Source of the DNA: Meloidogyne chitwoodi
Lineage: Eukaryota > Nematoda > Chromadorea > Rhabditida > Meloidogynidae
DNA length: 64,000 nt
NCBI GenBank assembly: GCA_015183035.1
Contig: JACZZP010000015.1
Location: 2,218,477 to 2,282,476, forward strand
Reading direction: 5' to 3'
Shown here: piece by piece, positions 12,313 through 33,805 of the stretch
How the letters are laid out: each line of letters starts with the position of its first letter
Numbering within the stretch: the stretch's first letter is position 1
Translations under genes and position numbers: made by a program
Notes under the pieces: generated by a model
Databases searched by the model: none
Told to the model about the DNA's origin: nothing
Seen by the model: the letters and a program-made list of their open reading frames with translations, nothing else

Positions 12313-15227
12313 ATAAAATAATTATCGATTTCTGAAAACATTAACAATAACATAAAGAATCAAATTCAAAATTTTAACAGCGTGACAAAAATGAAATTTT
12401 GTTTTTTTTTTTATTTATATTTATATACAAAAATTTGGTGGCTGATCAATTCGTCACTGAATCATTCGTCACTAAAACTTTCGTCAAAATTTTTTGTCAT
12501 ACATATTCCAGCTCAGACCTGGATAATATTTGCATCTGCAAAAAAAACAACGGAGTTGGAATTTTCTTTAAATTTTTTTGTCTAGTACCACATGCTTTAT
12601 ACATTCTTAGTTTAATTTGCTTGTAGGAATATTGTAAATAGCGATTAACTAGGGTAAAGGTAAACAGGAGAATCTGTTACGATGTCCTTGACAAAAATAT
12701 AACAAAGAAATGTGTAGATCACGTAGAAGTTGAAGAAAATGAAAAACAACAAATCGGAAACAACTGAGAGTTTTAATGCTTTATATTGTAAAATTAAAAA
12801 TAAATATTAAAAAGGATGAAAGGCTATTTGCAGTCAAGGCCAAATTTGATTGATTCTTTTTGTTTAATGTTTGGTGAATCACGCATAAAAATTATTGTGT
12901 TTTTATGCTTTTCCATCATTAATATAATTTGCGCTCCTCTGACGCAATGGGGCAATTCACCAGAACAATATTATTGGCCTTGGATCAACACATTAACATT
13001 ATAAATAATGAAAGAAAATGAAAATTTTGTATATTTAAATGGCAATGATATCACAGAGCCACAAGTTAACGCATAACAAAAAATAAAAATTTCTCCTTAG
13101 ATATTTAATACCTAATTATATTTAAAAAATGTATTAATGATTATAGGTGAAAGATACTTACAATTTAAAAATTATTTTAAAAAAACTAGATTTTTCAAAT
13201 ATGTAGCAAAAATTTGAAATCACCTAATTTGCTTTTCTATTTGTTCCCTCTTAATCTTTCTGGATGTGATTTTTATTCCTCTAAAAAATATATTCTTCCT
13301 CACATTAAATTCATACACTTTTCCCTTCAACCTTTTTTATTTTCTTAGGAGTGGAAAACAAGTATCGCCTAAGGACTAAACTCCCAACCAACATCATCAT
13401 ATAATTTTCCTATGATTTGCGACCAAATGCTCAATTATCAAAACACGTTTGCTTTCTATCTATTACACCTGCAAATTATTGTGTTCACTTTCTTATCCTC
13501 GTAAATTTAGCAAAATTAATCCCCTATGTTTGTCATCTTCACCTAACTTAATCTATACGTTTTTACTTTTTAATAAAAAATCCTCGGTTGAAATTGTTCA
13601 AATAATACTTTTTTTCTAATCATGATTCTTCATTTTCTTTTCTCACATCAAAATTTTAGCCAGAAATTACGAAAAACCAATTACAACGTCAAAACCAATT
13701 ACTAATATTAATATCCTTTTTGATTCACTTTTACAATTCATTCAAATCTTTACATTCCCTTTTGACAATGAATTTTTTCTTCTATTTACAAAATTAAATA
13801 CCAACGGTCCTTTACATTACAGCGGTCATTTCCTTCTTCCATTACTAAAATTTTTTCTATCAGACAACCGGTAAACATAAACCAACAACAAATTAAAAAG
13901 GACTGGAATGCAACATATACCAGTACAAATGCAATTTTATCTTAAATTGTACTAATATGAAATTTTAACAAACAATATTGCTGCCCAACGTAAACATACT
14001 AAATCACGCAAGCATGACTGCCTAGCGTTAATATAAAAAAACTTTTTCTTCGTCCAACCTTGTCCTATGTGCCCATTTTCTGACCATCTACGCCCCCAAC
14101 TAGTTAAATCCACGCCCACCAACAGACAAATATAAAATTGGAAATGTGAAAGGAAATTGACGCTGCTTAAGCCCAAACAGAAATTGAGACAAATTCAAAA
14201 GCAATATTAATAGTCCTCTAGCTTAATTTCTTAGTGAATTCATAAAAAATGTGCTTCTATTATTAATTTCAAATATTATAAATTATTCTTAACTAAAAAT
14301 AAATTATTTTATAAAATCCATTAATAAACTCTTCCTCATTTTAAAATTAATTGTTACATACACTGTTCCATGCTTTTTGCGATAATTCTTTTATTTTAGT
14401 ATTGTTGATATGTAAGTATACATAGATTTTTAAATATAACAATTTTTAATCACTAAATTTTATTTATTAATATCACTACACTATTTATGTATGTCATAAT
14501 TTCACATCTAACAAAATTCATGCTAACAATTTTAATATCATTTTTTCATGTTTTTCTTCCCTTAACGTCAAAGAGAATTCAATTGTCTAAGCCTCCATTG
14601 TCAAAATCGCATTAAAAAAAATTTCAAAAAGCGGTTCTAACAAAAAGCCTTATTTTTGTAAAGTTAGGAAACAACATTGTGTTTTCTCTAAATATATTTT
14701 GAAAATTGTGAAAAGTGGGATTAGTGGAAGACTCTTCAAGTCATTAAAAATCAACCTTCCTCCCTATGGACATTGTCCACTCGCGGAGATTATTTAGTGT
14801 AATCTGTGTGAATACATTAAATTTAAAAGAAATGTGTATTCTTCTAAATAGAATGTATTTTAAAATTTTATTCGGGTGTAAATTCTATAAAATTTTATTC
14901 AATTTTACATTTTAAAAATACTTCCAAATCCCAATAAAGAAATTTAAAGTCCCTTGCGGCTCTCTTTTCACATATTTTAAAACGTCGAGATTCTGACCGG
15001 TGCAGCTTAAATTTTTTGCCTTGCTAAAGCTGGACGGCCTACTTTACCAAAGCCTCAGAGCCGGATGGCCAGCAATATTTTTATCGGAGAAAATTGGTCG
15101 CGCCATTTGCCTTTCGTTATTGTCCATCTATCACACAACGATTATATTTTTATTGAGAATTTATTATTAGATTGTGTATAATATTTTTTTAGAACTATTT
15201 ATTTTGCTTTATTAAAAAAACTATAAA
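12313..15227. other. Intergenic region, one possible small secreted peptide
   Basis: AT-rich DNA between a gene starting at 12312 (minus) and one starting at 15228 (plus), so promoters for both lie inside. Apart from the candidate at 12816-13004, no coding exon, RNA gene or repeat array was seen. A slightly GC-richer patch at about 14980-15125 lies some 100-250 bp before the DB-module gene and may belong to its promoter. Confidence 0.45.
12816..13004 (+). CDS. Candidate small secreted peptide
   Basis: A single-exon frame of 62 codons. From the internal Met at about residue 20 it reads as a classical signal peptide: a charged start (ESRIK), a hydrophobic core IIVFLCFSIINIICA and a plausible cleavage site after ICA. 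It leaves a mature peptide of about 22 residues rich in Trp, Tyr and Pro (QWGNSPEQYYWPW). There is no Cys pattern, no dibasic processing site and no amidation Gly. The family is not recognised. Chance in AT-rich DNA is a real alternative, since hydrophobic frames arise easily here. Confidence 0.3.
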   Translation: MKGYLQSRPNLIDSFCLMFGESRIKIIVFLCFSIINIICAPLTQWGNSPEQYYWPWINTLTL

Positions 15228-16515
15228 ATGGAGACAAAATCAATTACAACAAAATTTACATACATTGTTCGACTATTTAAACTTTCAATTATGATCCTTT
15301 TAGTAATTAATTTGAACAATCATTGGAGCGATGCTTGTTTTGCATCAGGAATATGTGGAGGCGGAGGTATTTTAAAGAATAAAAAAATAAAAAATTATAA
15401 ATAAAAATATTATGTTCAGTTGGTTGTTTGCCTCCACCACCTCCTCCTTGTATACCGTCACAGTGTGGAGGGGGATATGGCAAGTTTTGATGATATATTA
15501 TCTTATTAATCTCAAATTTAATTATTTTATTTTACTATTTTTCATTTTAAGGTTGTGGGCAGTATGGCTGCTATCGACTCAGAGCGAGAGTTGCATCTTC
15601 TAGAACTTTGAAAATCAACTCTAAAGATTTGGAAGGAATTGGGGTATTATTTAAAATTTTAAACAAAAATTATGAAAAATAATTAATTGAAAAAAGCAGA
15701 AATGTTTTTTAAAATTACAAACAATTTGTTTACTTTTTTTTAAAATTATTTTACATAAGTCTGCACCAATATTAAAATTTTATATCTGCAGGGTGGTGAT
15801 GAAGAACAGGAAAATAGGCCATTAGACAGTCCAGATGCACGCTTCATGGCTTGTTGCCAGGCGCGCCAACTGGTTAGATATAAATTATCTTTTATAAATA
15901 TGTGTTTTGTCAAAATAGCCAGACGCATGTTTAAGCAAATGCTCTTTCGTTGCTTTTACTCGTCAATCGCTTCAGGTAATAGAAATGCATAAAATAAATG
16001 AATTTTTAATTTAGAATATGTACTTCCGTATGGATCAATGTCCAATGCAAGTAAGTAGTTTTTAATTTACTCAATGCAATAATTTTACCAAAAATTAAAT
16101 GTATATTTTATTGTTTAGGCTGCAGCAGACATGCAATTTTGCGCAGCTCAAGGTCGTGATCATCGAGAGGTAGAGATATTATATTTTATGAAATATTTTT
16201 AAAAATACGTCCGCTTTACAGTGTTGTGCACGCAATGGAGTTGCTAACACCATGGCCGGCGAAAAGTTTGTTAAATTTTCACATTATTTTAAATATGTAT
16301 ATTTTTTCCAGATGTTTGACATTTTGCAATCAGATTCCTGGCAATGTAACACAGTTGGATATGACATATTTAAGCTGCTATGATCGTTTTGAAGTAGTTT
16401 TTAAATAACTAAATAATATTTTAAATGTTTTTTTAACCAGAACATGAAAGGATGTTTCTGGCATGATTTAAAACGTCGACTTGAACAACGTTATCATTTA
16501 CAGAAAAATGCATAA
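15228..16515 (+). CDS. Secreted DB-module protein (nematode Cys-rich family)
   Basis: Ten exons (15228-15366, 15420-15479, 15552-15643, 15792-15872, 15919-15975, 16015-16050, 16119-16169, 16222-16265, 16312-16393, 16441-16515) join in frame to 238 residues. An N-terminal signal sequence (LSIMILLVINLNNHWSDA) is followed by a Gly/Pro/Cys-rich linker (CGGGGVGCLPPPPPPCIPSQ). The C-terminal 110 residues carry the DB module Cys pattern: FMACCQARQLPDACLSKCSF, MDQCPMQ, MQFCAAQGRDHRECCARNGV, KCLTFCNQIPGN, LSCYDRF and MKGCFWHDL. The family is nematode-specific, extracellular and of unknown biochemical role; the paired cysteines suggest disulfides. Intron 2 appears to use a GC donor (GCAAGT at 15480), because no GT donor keeps the frame there. 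Confidence 0.88.
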
Positions 16516-19500
16516 ATTTTTTTCTAACTAGGATTATCATTTATTTTTTTACTTATTTAACTTTGCATTTTTATAGCTATTTTATCGTGCCTCTATAAAA
16601 TATTACGCATAATTAATATCATTATAACTTGTGACATTATCAGCTTTATCAATAAATAAATTTTCACTTGAATATTTAAAAACTTAAGAACAGAATCTCG
16701 CCCAGGTTCTAATAATTCAAAAATTGTTAAATAACAAAAATAAAGCCTTGTTGAAAATTTGCATCAGAATAAGGTTCTTTAGTGCGTCAAATGTCAGTTG
16801 TTTCCTTTACATCATTTTTTTCTTAATTTACATCACTTATTTATCCGTGAATTTATCGGATTGTTAGATGGAATGTCCGAGCAATTTAAATAATGAGGAT
16901 TTAAGACGATTTTACACTTAAGCAAATATAAGTATTTATAGTTGAAAATAAATTTTCTTTTAAATTTTAATTTTTCAATTTATCGGTTAAGATTTTTTTG
17001 TATAAATGCCATAATTTGGTCCTTTGCACACGATTGAGGCTAAAACTAGTTTTTTATGTACAAAGTATACATATTATCTACCTAATATATTTCACTCCTT
17101 TTTGGACATAAAATGGAATTTTAAATAATTAAATAATAAATTTAATGCTATACATATATTTATGTACCTATTTTTTGACTATCTAATAACATACAAACAT
17201 GTTTTTATAAATAGGCAGTATTTTTTTTGTAGAATTGGTTTCGGGCATTAAGGCTGACGGCTGGATGTCAATCATTTAACTAATATATTAGGCTCGTTTA
17301 TTAAAGCATCTGCGGTTTAATGGTGTTTTTTATGATAAAAAATGAAAGAAATGGTCCAATTAATTTCATTTTTTTAAAGAATCCTTTTGTATATCTTAAA
17401 AAAATAAATTTAATGTCTGAATTCTGACCATTTAATTATTTAAAATGTGTTTTAACTGGTTAATTTTTTTACCATTTGCTCAATTTTCCACTTTTGAAAA
17501 ACACACATAATACATTATTTTTAAATGTCAACAATATAAGAAGCTAATACAAGCGGATGAACACATAAGTGAAGACGCAAGCATTAATTGTTGTTTTCTT
17601 ATAATTGTTTTTCTCGTATTTTTTAAAAAATTGACAATATTGGCAAATTGAAAACAACTACAATTACACTAAATTAAATGCGCATATTTTAAAGTGCCAA
17701 TTATTACATTGTTGTACTAACTATTAACTCAAGTTTTACACAAATAAAGATCAATTGGCGGAAAAAAACTCGGCATTTTTTCTTCCTTCTTTAATTTTTC
17801 TTCCTTATACCTTCTCAAGTTAAGACTAAGGTTATTATACCCAATGGGCGTGATTTTAATTGTTTATCAAAGAATACATGACCATCTATTAACTTTAATG
17901 TCAGGTGACTTTAAGTGCTGTCAGGCGGTTTTGTTTTTAAAATTAAAATAATGTCAAAAATTTAAATGCTTGTTTATAGTTTTTAAGCTATTTTATTTGT
18001 AAATATCTTATTCTTTTATTATTTTAGTGGCATTAGAAAAAGAAAAACAATTTTTATTAACAAACAAAAATAAAATTTAATTAATATTTAGGATTTACAA
18101 CTGAAACAAAAGAGAAATTTATGTTTTAGTTGGAAAATCTTTTAATTAATAAACTTAGAAATTCCACTAGAATCATTTGACCAGTCTTCGTTGTGCCCAT
18201 TATTTTACAAGCTTATTTATATCTCGTTGTATAAATTTGCATTGTTGTTCTTTGTTTAATGAATTAATAAAATATTACTGCCTGTATTTTCTTATTTTTT
18301 TCTGATATTTTAGCTAAAAATATGTCCTATAAATATTATTTTGTTAAGGCATACTTTATTTCAAATTATTTTTAAACAAAGACAGCCCGTCAAAAAAGAA
18401 AACTATATATAAAATAAATATTAAATTTATTTGTAATATTTCTCCGATCCCTCCAATTTTGATATCATTTTCCGCCTTTAACGTTTATTAATACGGAGTA
18501 TTTTGAATATTTTTACTTTTTAATAATGTATTAATTTTTATTTAGTCATTCTTTGAATATAATGTCGAATTGTTTTAAAATATTGAAAAATATAATGCCT
18601 CAAACTACCTTTTTCATTTTTTAAAGTTTTTCACATTTTTAGCAATTAAATTTTTGAATTCTAAAGGCTGATATTCAACACACATCATGACCGGCCATTT
18701 ACACTTTTTTTATTCACATCTATTCTTTAAATAAATCCTTTAATATAACGAGCGCGCGCCTTCTCGAATTAATGAATATCCGGATGATCGGCAATGGGTT
18801 TTGTTCATTCTTGACTTTTTTCATTCATATTTTCAGAAATGACCACTTATGCAGATTTCTACGTTCATCTCATCAATGTGTCAAATTTCATTACTAAAAA
18901 AGTATTGTTTTTTATAGTTTTAAATTTTCTTATTAATGCCGTCTAATTGTTAATTTCAATACAAAAACTACCATTATTTTTGCCTTATTTTTACTCTCTA
19001 TTTTTTCAAAATTTTTTTTCCAAGAATTGACCTTTTATTCTAATGGTAAAAACTCTAATTTATTTTCTACTCTATAGCAAATTAGATTTAGGTATGAGTT
19101 AACGACTATATCCGAATTAATTATTAAAAGTTGTTTCTGTCCTTTGAATGATGCAAATGTTATAAATGAATGAAAATTGAGTCGCGCCTAAAATAAAATT
19201 GTGATATGTATATTCTATATTTATTAATTTACATTGCCTTTTCATTGCTATATAGCTCGCATACTTTCTTAAATTATGCTGTTGCTTGGTCCTGTCAATC
19301 TTAATTTTGGAAATTGTCACACTCTTTCTTTTTCTTTCAGATTTTTCACACATTTTAGATTATTATTCTAAATACGAAAAGGCTAAGGATAATATTCTGA
19401 AAAAATGTAAAAAGTGCCAATTAGTTGGATGCTTAATAAATATTTATTTAATGCCCTGGATTGCACAAGAACGCTTAAAACGGATTGATGCAATGTCACT

Positions 19501-21475
19501 TTAATAATTTGATGAAACTATATGTTATAAAGCGCGTTATTCTAGGATTAATTCCAAAAATTTTGGGCCTTACTTTTTATAGAATATAAATGAATGGTGG
19601 TATAAAATTTTAATTTAACTCCTATTTGGGTCAAATTTTACATTATAATAACTTTATTTTGTTTTTTTAGCCTTCAAAACTTTTTTCAGAAAATATTCAA
19701 ACAAATTTATTTTATTTATGCGTTTGAAAATTTATTAAGGACCTTTAATATAGAAATAGTTTTAAGAAAGGTTTTGACAAAAAATAATTCTCCCTCTCAA
19801 AAACTCAAATCATCGGTTTAAAATGTTTAATAAGGATACACATTTATTAGAAATTATACTAATTTATTTAACTTTTACTATATGAAATGCTAACTTTTGA
19901 GTTACATCCGGATTCTGGATGACCCGCCCTTAATACTCATGACATATGCAGTCAACCAATTATGCGAAGATGAAAAAAATAAATTGATGTCGGGCGGGCC
20001 CAAATTATTTTCACTTTTTGTCTTATTTGTTAGTACATTTTATTTATTTTACAAGAAGAAATTAATTTTTTTCTTTTTTATAAATAGTAGTTATTTTTAT
20101 AAATCGACTTCCTCCTCTCTTTCCAAAATAGCCTTGAATTTTTAACATTTCTATATATGTTAGCAGTTTACTGACAGTATCCATGTAAGCATTCTTTCCT
20201 TATTCTTATTAATATTAAGTTCTACACGCCTGAGTACGAGATATTTAATTGCAAGTACATATCTGCCAGTCTCAATTAATATATTTTTCATTTTTAAGTG
20301 CCTTTTCTCAAACATGCGCTTATCCTATTTATTTCATATATGTAATAATTAAAGATTTTCTTTTTATAACTATTTTTGTATTTAACAGTTGGGAGCTTAT
20401 AATATTCATTTTAACCCGAAATCTGTCAGTTAATTAGGTTTTAATATATTTTTGAGTTGTAGAAGGTTAAATTATATAGAAAAAAACAAAATTAATTTAG
20501 CCATTAACTGATTTATTAACATTAACAAAAATTTTAAGTAGAAAAGCACAAACCTTTAACAAAAATAAACTTTTACTGAAACACATGGAGACAAAAATGC
20601 AATTACTTTAGCCATTTAATTAGCTTTACTGATTAAAATTTAAAAAGTCATTAAAATTAGTCATCTATAAACACGTTAAATATCTCCGACCATTCAAGTA
20701 CATAAAATGTTGATTTTTGTTAATTGTTTACACGATGCTAAATTATGTGAATTCTCCTTAATTTGTTAATGGACTCATAACAATCCTAATGAAAAATTAT
20801 CAATTTGTGCCCCACTCCTAACTATTTTCTGTGCGCTTACTTATGTTTAATTACGACCTTCAACATCACGCTGATTTGTATGAATGAGCTGACACGTTTT
20901 TCGCCACCCGTACTATAAACGATGTTAAGTTACGATTTGTCGCCACTGTGGTGCAAAAATTTAAAAAGTTAAGAATCCCGAGAGTTTAAATTTTATTTTA
21001 TTTATTTAGGTTTGAGATTTTTATATTTAAAGTATTAGTTAACGATTTGGTCCACAATTAAATATTATTTAAAAAAAATTTCAATTTTATAAACTAACTA
21101 AATATAAGAATAATAAATTAATTCACTTTCCGGTCCAATAGTTAAATAGCATTACTGAATTCATTCTGTAATTGGTATAACATCAAGAAGAAAATTACCT
21201 AAATACTGTTTTTGTTTAATGAAAATTAAAAGAAGCGGGCGGTCTTGTCCATTACCCTAGATAATTCATCAACTTTACCAATTCTTAAGGCAAAATAAAT
21301 ATAGGTGCTGCGTCCTCTTACGAGGGATTGTGGTTATTTAATTAATGGCATGCATCGGAAATGAGCAATACAACAAAATTTTTATTATAGCACATCAAAA
21401 TTTTCACTCACTATACCTAAAATCTTCAGGAATTAGTGTCTTTTCTTAAAATATTGACTCCTTTTTTATAAAAAA
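16516..21475. other. Five-kb gene-poor region upstream of the homeobox gene
   Basis: No convincing exon was found over almost 5 kb, long for this compact window. Since the next gene is a developmental homeobox regulator, distal enhancers could lie here (inference). One frame at about 19335-19504 (plus) follows a good TTTCTTTCAG acceptor and contains KKCKKCQLVGCL and AQERLKRI, faintly like the end of a nuclear-receptor zinc finger, but it is isolated. Other open frames are AT-driven hydrophobic runs. Confidence 0.45.
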
Positions 21476-26078
<4,603 letters not shown>

Positions 26079-26216
26079 TTCGTTTATCTATTATTATATC
26101 ATTTTTATTAAAAAAAACTTACATTTTGGAAATTTCATAATTGTTGTATACTAATGCAGTAAGACGGATTTTCATACATTACCAAGAGAATGATTTATTT
26201 GAATCATAATTAACAA
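26079..26216. other. Short tail-to-tail spacer between HMX and METTL5 genes
   Basis: Only about 138 bp separate the stop codons of two convergent genes, so their 3' untranslated regions probably overlap or abut. Confidence 0.6.
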
Positions 26217-27429
26217 TTAATTTACTTCTAATAAAGAATGTTTGCATTGGCCAAATTTTTCACTTCCATCATCAATGTTCCGCTCAAACTTAAACAAATC
26301 AACAGCGATATCCACACTTTGTTTTTCATGAAACCGGTAACTATGGTTTAAGTTCCATCGCAAGTGTGCCACGCATTCTACAACAATTTCATTGCATTCT
26401 TTTCCTTAAATAAATATTTGTATTTTTATACCACAGGGTTGTTGCGGGTTGAGCCTAAAGTGTCGGATTTTGGGCCGATCTAAATTTTCAGTTGGATTTC
26501 AAGTAACTACGGCATCCTTGATAGTATATAGGTGATATTAATAAAATCTAAGTGATAACCTTTACAAAATCGCCGTTCTAAATATTTGCGCGTAGATGAT
26601 TTGTGCAAGGAATAAACACGACCTCCACTAGGTTTCGCCAATAACAGTGCAGCATTGACGAAATCAACATCTGCTCCTTTAATAAAAAATTAAATATTAG
26701 AAGAATAGTGATAAATCTAAAATATAACTAATACGTTGAACGAATTGGAATCTGACTTACTAAAATAATTACAAAATTTTTGAAAAACTAAAACATATTT
26801 CAAGCTTGAAAAGTTAATCCTTACCACACCTCGAGTAGTTGGCTTTGTGCCAAAAGGTGGATTCATAATGACCAAATCGAAGATGCCATATAGCCTTTTC
26901 GGAATTTGCCGAATAGAACGTAAATCCATTTGAAGTAGATCATAACAAGTGTCAGACAACGTAGAATTTGAAACATTGTCTCGGCATATTTCCAATGTAG
27001 CGAGATCGATATCAATTCCAACAACAAACCTTCAAATTAGATTTTGGAAAGATTTTTGAATTTTCTTTATCGATTTCAACTTCATTCTCCAAATCCGAAC
27101 TAATTTTTGTTATAGACAAACTGCCTGTTTTTGGATTGTTTTAAGTCCTATTATTTATGTACCTGGCCCCAACTAACAGCATACCAACCATCAGTGTTCC
27201 TGAAAAATATCAAATAAACTAAGATAAGAACATTAAAAAGTTTGCCTGTACCACAGCCCAAGTCTGCTACAATACAGTTGTTCAAGTTCTCAACATCGTA
27301 AGTAATATGCTGAATAAGTGATACTGCAATTTCTGGCGGTGTAGAATATTGCTCGAGATCTAACTTAGGTTCGCAAAAATCATTCAAACTTTGCAGGACA
27401 CTGACTAGATGTTTCGGCTTCGGTTTCAT
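26217..27429 (-). CDS. metl-5: METTL5-type 18S rRNA N6-adenosine methyltransferase
   Basis: Five exons (27246-27429, 27163-27199, 26830-27029, 26560-26676, 26217-26404) join to 241 residues, near the family's usual length. The start KPKHLVSVLQSLNDFCEPKL and QYSTPPEIAVSLI are typical METTL5. SAM-binding motif I reads VADLGCGTGTL, motif II GIDID, and the catalytic motif NPPFGTK is intact. LLAKPSGGRVYSLHKSSTRK and SYRFHEKQSVDIAVDLFKFE close the fold. By family knowledge the enzyme, with TRMT112, methylates one adenosine of 18S rRNA and acts in ribosome maturation. Motif I is complete only if intron 1 starts with GC (GCAAAC at 27245-27240); a GT donor six bases upstream also keeps frame but shortens the motif. 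The gene shares a short divergent promoter with the gene at 27635. Confidence 0.93.
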
Positions 27430-27634
27430 TTTTAAATAAATAGTCTTAAATGTATCAATCTATAAGCTTTTTTATATATAGGATCACATTTTTCTTAACA
27501 TTGGGAACTCCCGGTTCCCCGATCATTCCATTTTCAATTTCCCGTTTCCCGGTTACTGTTTTTATATTGACTATTTTTTGCTACATATTTTAGACTTTTT
27601 GTAGATTTTTTAGACCTGAACATTAGACGTCAAC
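27430..27634. promoter_or_regulatory. Compact bidirectional promoter
   Basis: Only 205 bp lie between the ATG of METTL5 (minus) and that of the next gene (plus), so both must be driven from here. The centre (about 27505-27560) is pyrimidine-rich on the plus strand, with repeated CCCGGTT/CCCGTTT words and a small hairpin (GGGAAC, five-base loop, GTTCCC). Confidence 0.5.
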
Positions 27635-29155
27635 ATGGTTTCTATTTCCATTGGGATAGTCAATTCTACTAATGAGGGATTTGATAATAAAAATGATGAA
27701 ATATTAAATAAAGAATTGTTATCTACAAATGAAAGAGAAATAAGCAAAATAACAAAGAAAAATAATCAAAATTCGGCAGTTTGCATTCACAAGAAGAGAA
27801 GACATAAACGACAGCATCGTCAGGATAAAGGCAGATGTTTTACGAAGATTGTTCCACAAGAGCATCAAGAACACTTCACTTTAATAGAAAAAGTTCGCGA
27901 GCGTTATGGTGGTACAAGGAAGGCAAGTTTTTATATATTCTAAGCGTTCTAAATGCAGATCCTCCTTCAATAATGTAACAAATATTTATCCTAGAATTTA
28001 GAAAAGAGATGAACTTAAAGAGGCTATGTTTGACACAATTGCTAAGAGACCGCTGCACCCAGCAAGCTATCAACGAATGATGCAACGCGTTATGGATTCA
28101 CATTTGAATCGTCTATTACAGGTTCATATAAGTAAATTGTAATGTTTGTCATTTTTAAGCCCGAGCCGACAATAAATTTACTATCCAGTAATTTATGCTG
28201 TGCATTATGTTTTCAAAATTCAGAGAAGGGAGAAAATCAATTGGTTTGTTGTTTTTTCAGAAAAATTTGTACGTTTCGATTTACGGTTCGGTTCAAGCTG
28301 GACCAAAACGTAGTGTTGTAGATGTATACTATTCGGCAAAATTGTACTACTCGAAGATCAATATATCGAATAATTTTCTATTTAAGGGTGAGCTGTTTGG
28401 TCCGTATTTTGTGTTTCTTTCTGTAAATTGTCAACCACCTGAACAACTTATGCCGAAGGCACTTCTCTCCCAGGAAAAAAGTCTTCAAAACAAAGTAAGA
28501 GAATTATGAAAATTTAATTACATTAAAACTCATGTCATGTAAAACCTGGTGTGTAGTCACTTTTATATTTTCAAAAATTTACTTTTTGATACAAGGGACG
28601 GTAGGTAACATTGTGCGAATTTGGTATTTTTTAATACCAATTGATAGAGCACCCTCGACTTCTAGGTGAAATGCTAGTTTTTTCTAAAGCTACTCTAGGC
28701 AAAGTTATGATTTTCAAAATTCTATCATGGGACTTTTAGAATTAATCATTGCTTATAACAGGAAACGTCAATAAAATCGCATTTGAGTGGTTCTTTGGAC
28801 GTATGGATACATGGCGAGGTAATTTTTTTATTATAATTTAGGAACTACGCATGCCAATTGTTAATAGTAAAAATACTATTTATAAAATCAACGATTTTAA
28901 ATTACACTTTAATTAAATATAGTGTGCACTAAAGACTCCAGATCTTTTTTTGGTTGGTGGCAAATTTCCAAATCTTCAAATGAATATTTGGCGTTATTGG
29001 AAACAGGTTTTCTTTTATGGTAAATAAGTATTCGTTTTTATACTTAACAGAAATGTACAAGATGTGGTAATATTGGTGCGTCAATTCCGGTAGAGTTGGA
29101 TATGGAACGTAAAAAATACTTTACCATCCTGATTAAAAAAGCCGTAAAACTTTAG
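27635..29155 (+). CDS. Conserved-looking protein of unrecognised family
   Basis: Six exons (27635-27922, 28002-28121, 28261-28494, 28762-28818, 28923-29006, 29051-29155) join with phase 0 throughout to 295 residues. The first exon is polar with a strongly basic patch (HKKRRHKRQHRQDKGR), possibly a nuclear signal or RNA-binding stretch. It is followed by helical, globular-looking sequence (LIEKVRERYGGTRK, RDELKEAMFDTIAKRPLHPA, YQRMMQRVMDSHLNRLLQ), a beta-like segment (KNLYVSIYGSVQAGPKRSV) and, near the end, a CTRCGN knuckle that would need a partner pair to bind zinc. No known domain was recognised. Intron 1 has a textbook GC donor (AAG then GCAAGT at 27923). A further open stretch (29156-29278) follows the stop and could be read only if the last stop were spliced out. 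Confidence 0.65.
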
Positions 29156-29894
29156 AAGAATCAGCTGATAAAATGGCGTCGGCAACAAAAAGAAAGGGAC
29201 AAAGTTTTATGCATTATAAGTGCGCTGCTATTTCGGAGATCATCGAGGAGAATTTTTCTATGGAAAGCAAAGCTGAATAAAGTCTTCTCCGTCAAATGCT
29301 CCACACAATTCTAAAGGTTTGTTCATTTATAGCAAATTCCTGTATCTAAGAAAAATAGGTTAATTAATCTATGGATCGGGGCTATTCTGTTGCTGCTTTA
29401 TAGTGAGAATGAATTAATTTAAAATGTGTAAATTTAATGAAAATTTGGATAAAAAATTTTGTGTTCCAATAAATGTTAATGTTTCAAAGCAAAATGTAAA
29501 TATACAAAGTTAATTTTTCCTGAAATGAAATAAAAATTCAGAACGTCTGCTCATCTTTTTCTACTCCATAGCAATTCCACCATCATTTTCCTCTTATCCC
29601 TCGTCGTCATCTGCGCACGAGGAAATTGAGTAAAATAAAGTGAACAAGGTATTTGCTTCGCTTGAAAACACCGAAATAGCTGTTTGTTATGGAAATTGCC
29701 ACATTATTAGCAGACATTATACTGTGAAAAATATAAAAATTGAAGTTTGGTTGGCTTCAGAATTTTAGGCTGCTTTATAAGAATCCCTGGAAAATTTCCT
29801 TTTTTTTGGCGCACACAGATCTAGTCGCTGTATCAAGGATTACTCTAAATCATTAGATTTCTATAATGGGTCTAGTTTAGCGAATTGCTGACTT
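29156..29894. other. Convergent intergenic region
   Basis: Lies between the stops of the plus-strand unknown gene and the minus-strand kinase gene. It contains a short open tail (to 29278) ending KRKGQSFMHYKCAAISEIIE and so on, which might be an alternative last exon. The rest is AT-rich with no gene. Confidence 0.4.

Positions 29895-33805
<3,911 letters not shown>

Noticed and set aside
19335..19504. Possible terminal exon with KKCKKCQLVGCL resembling a nuclear-receptor finger
   Set aside because: Good acceptor before it, but no other receptor exon nearby, and the Cys spacing does not fit a complete finger.
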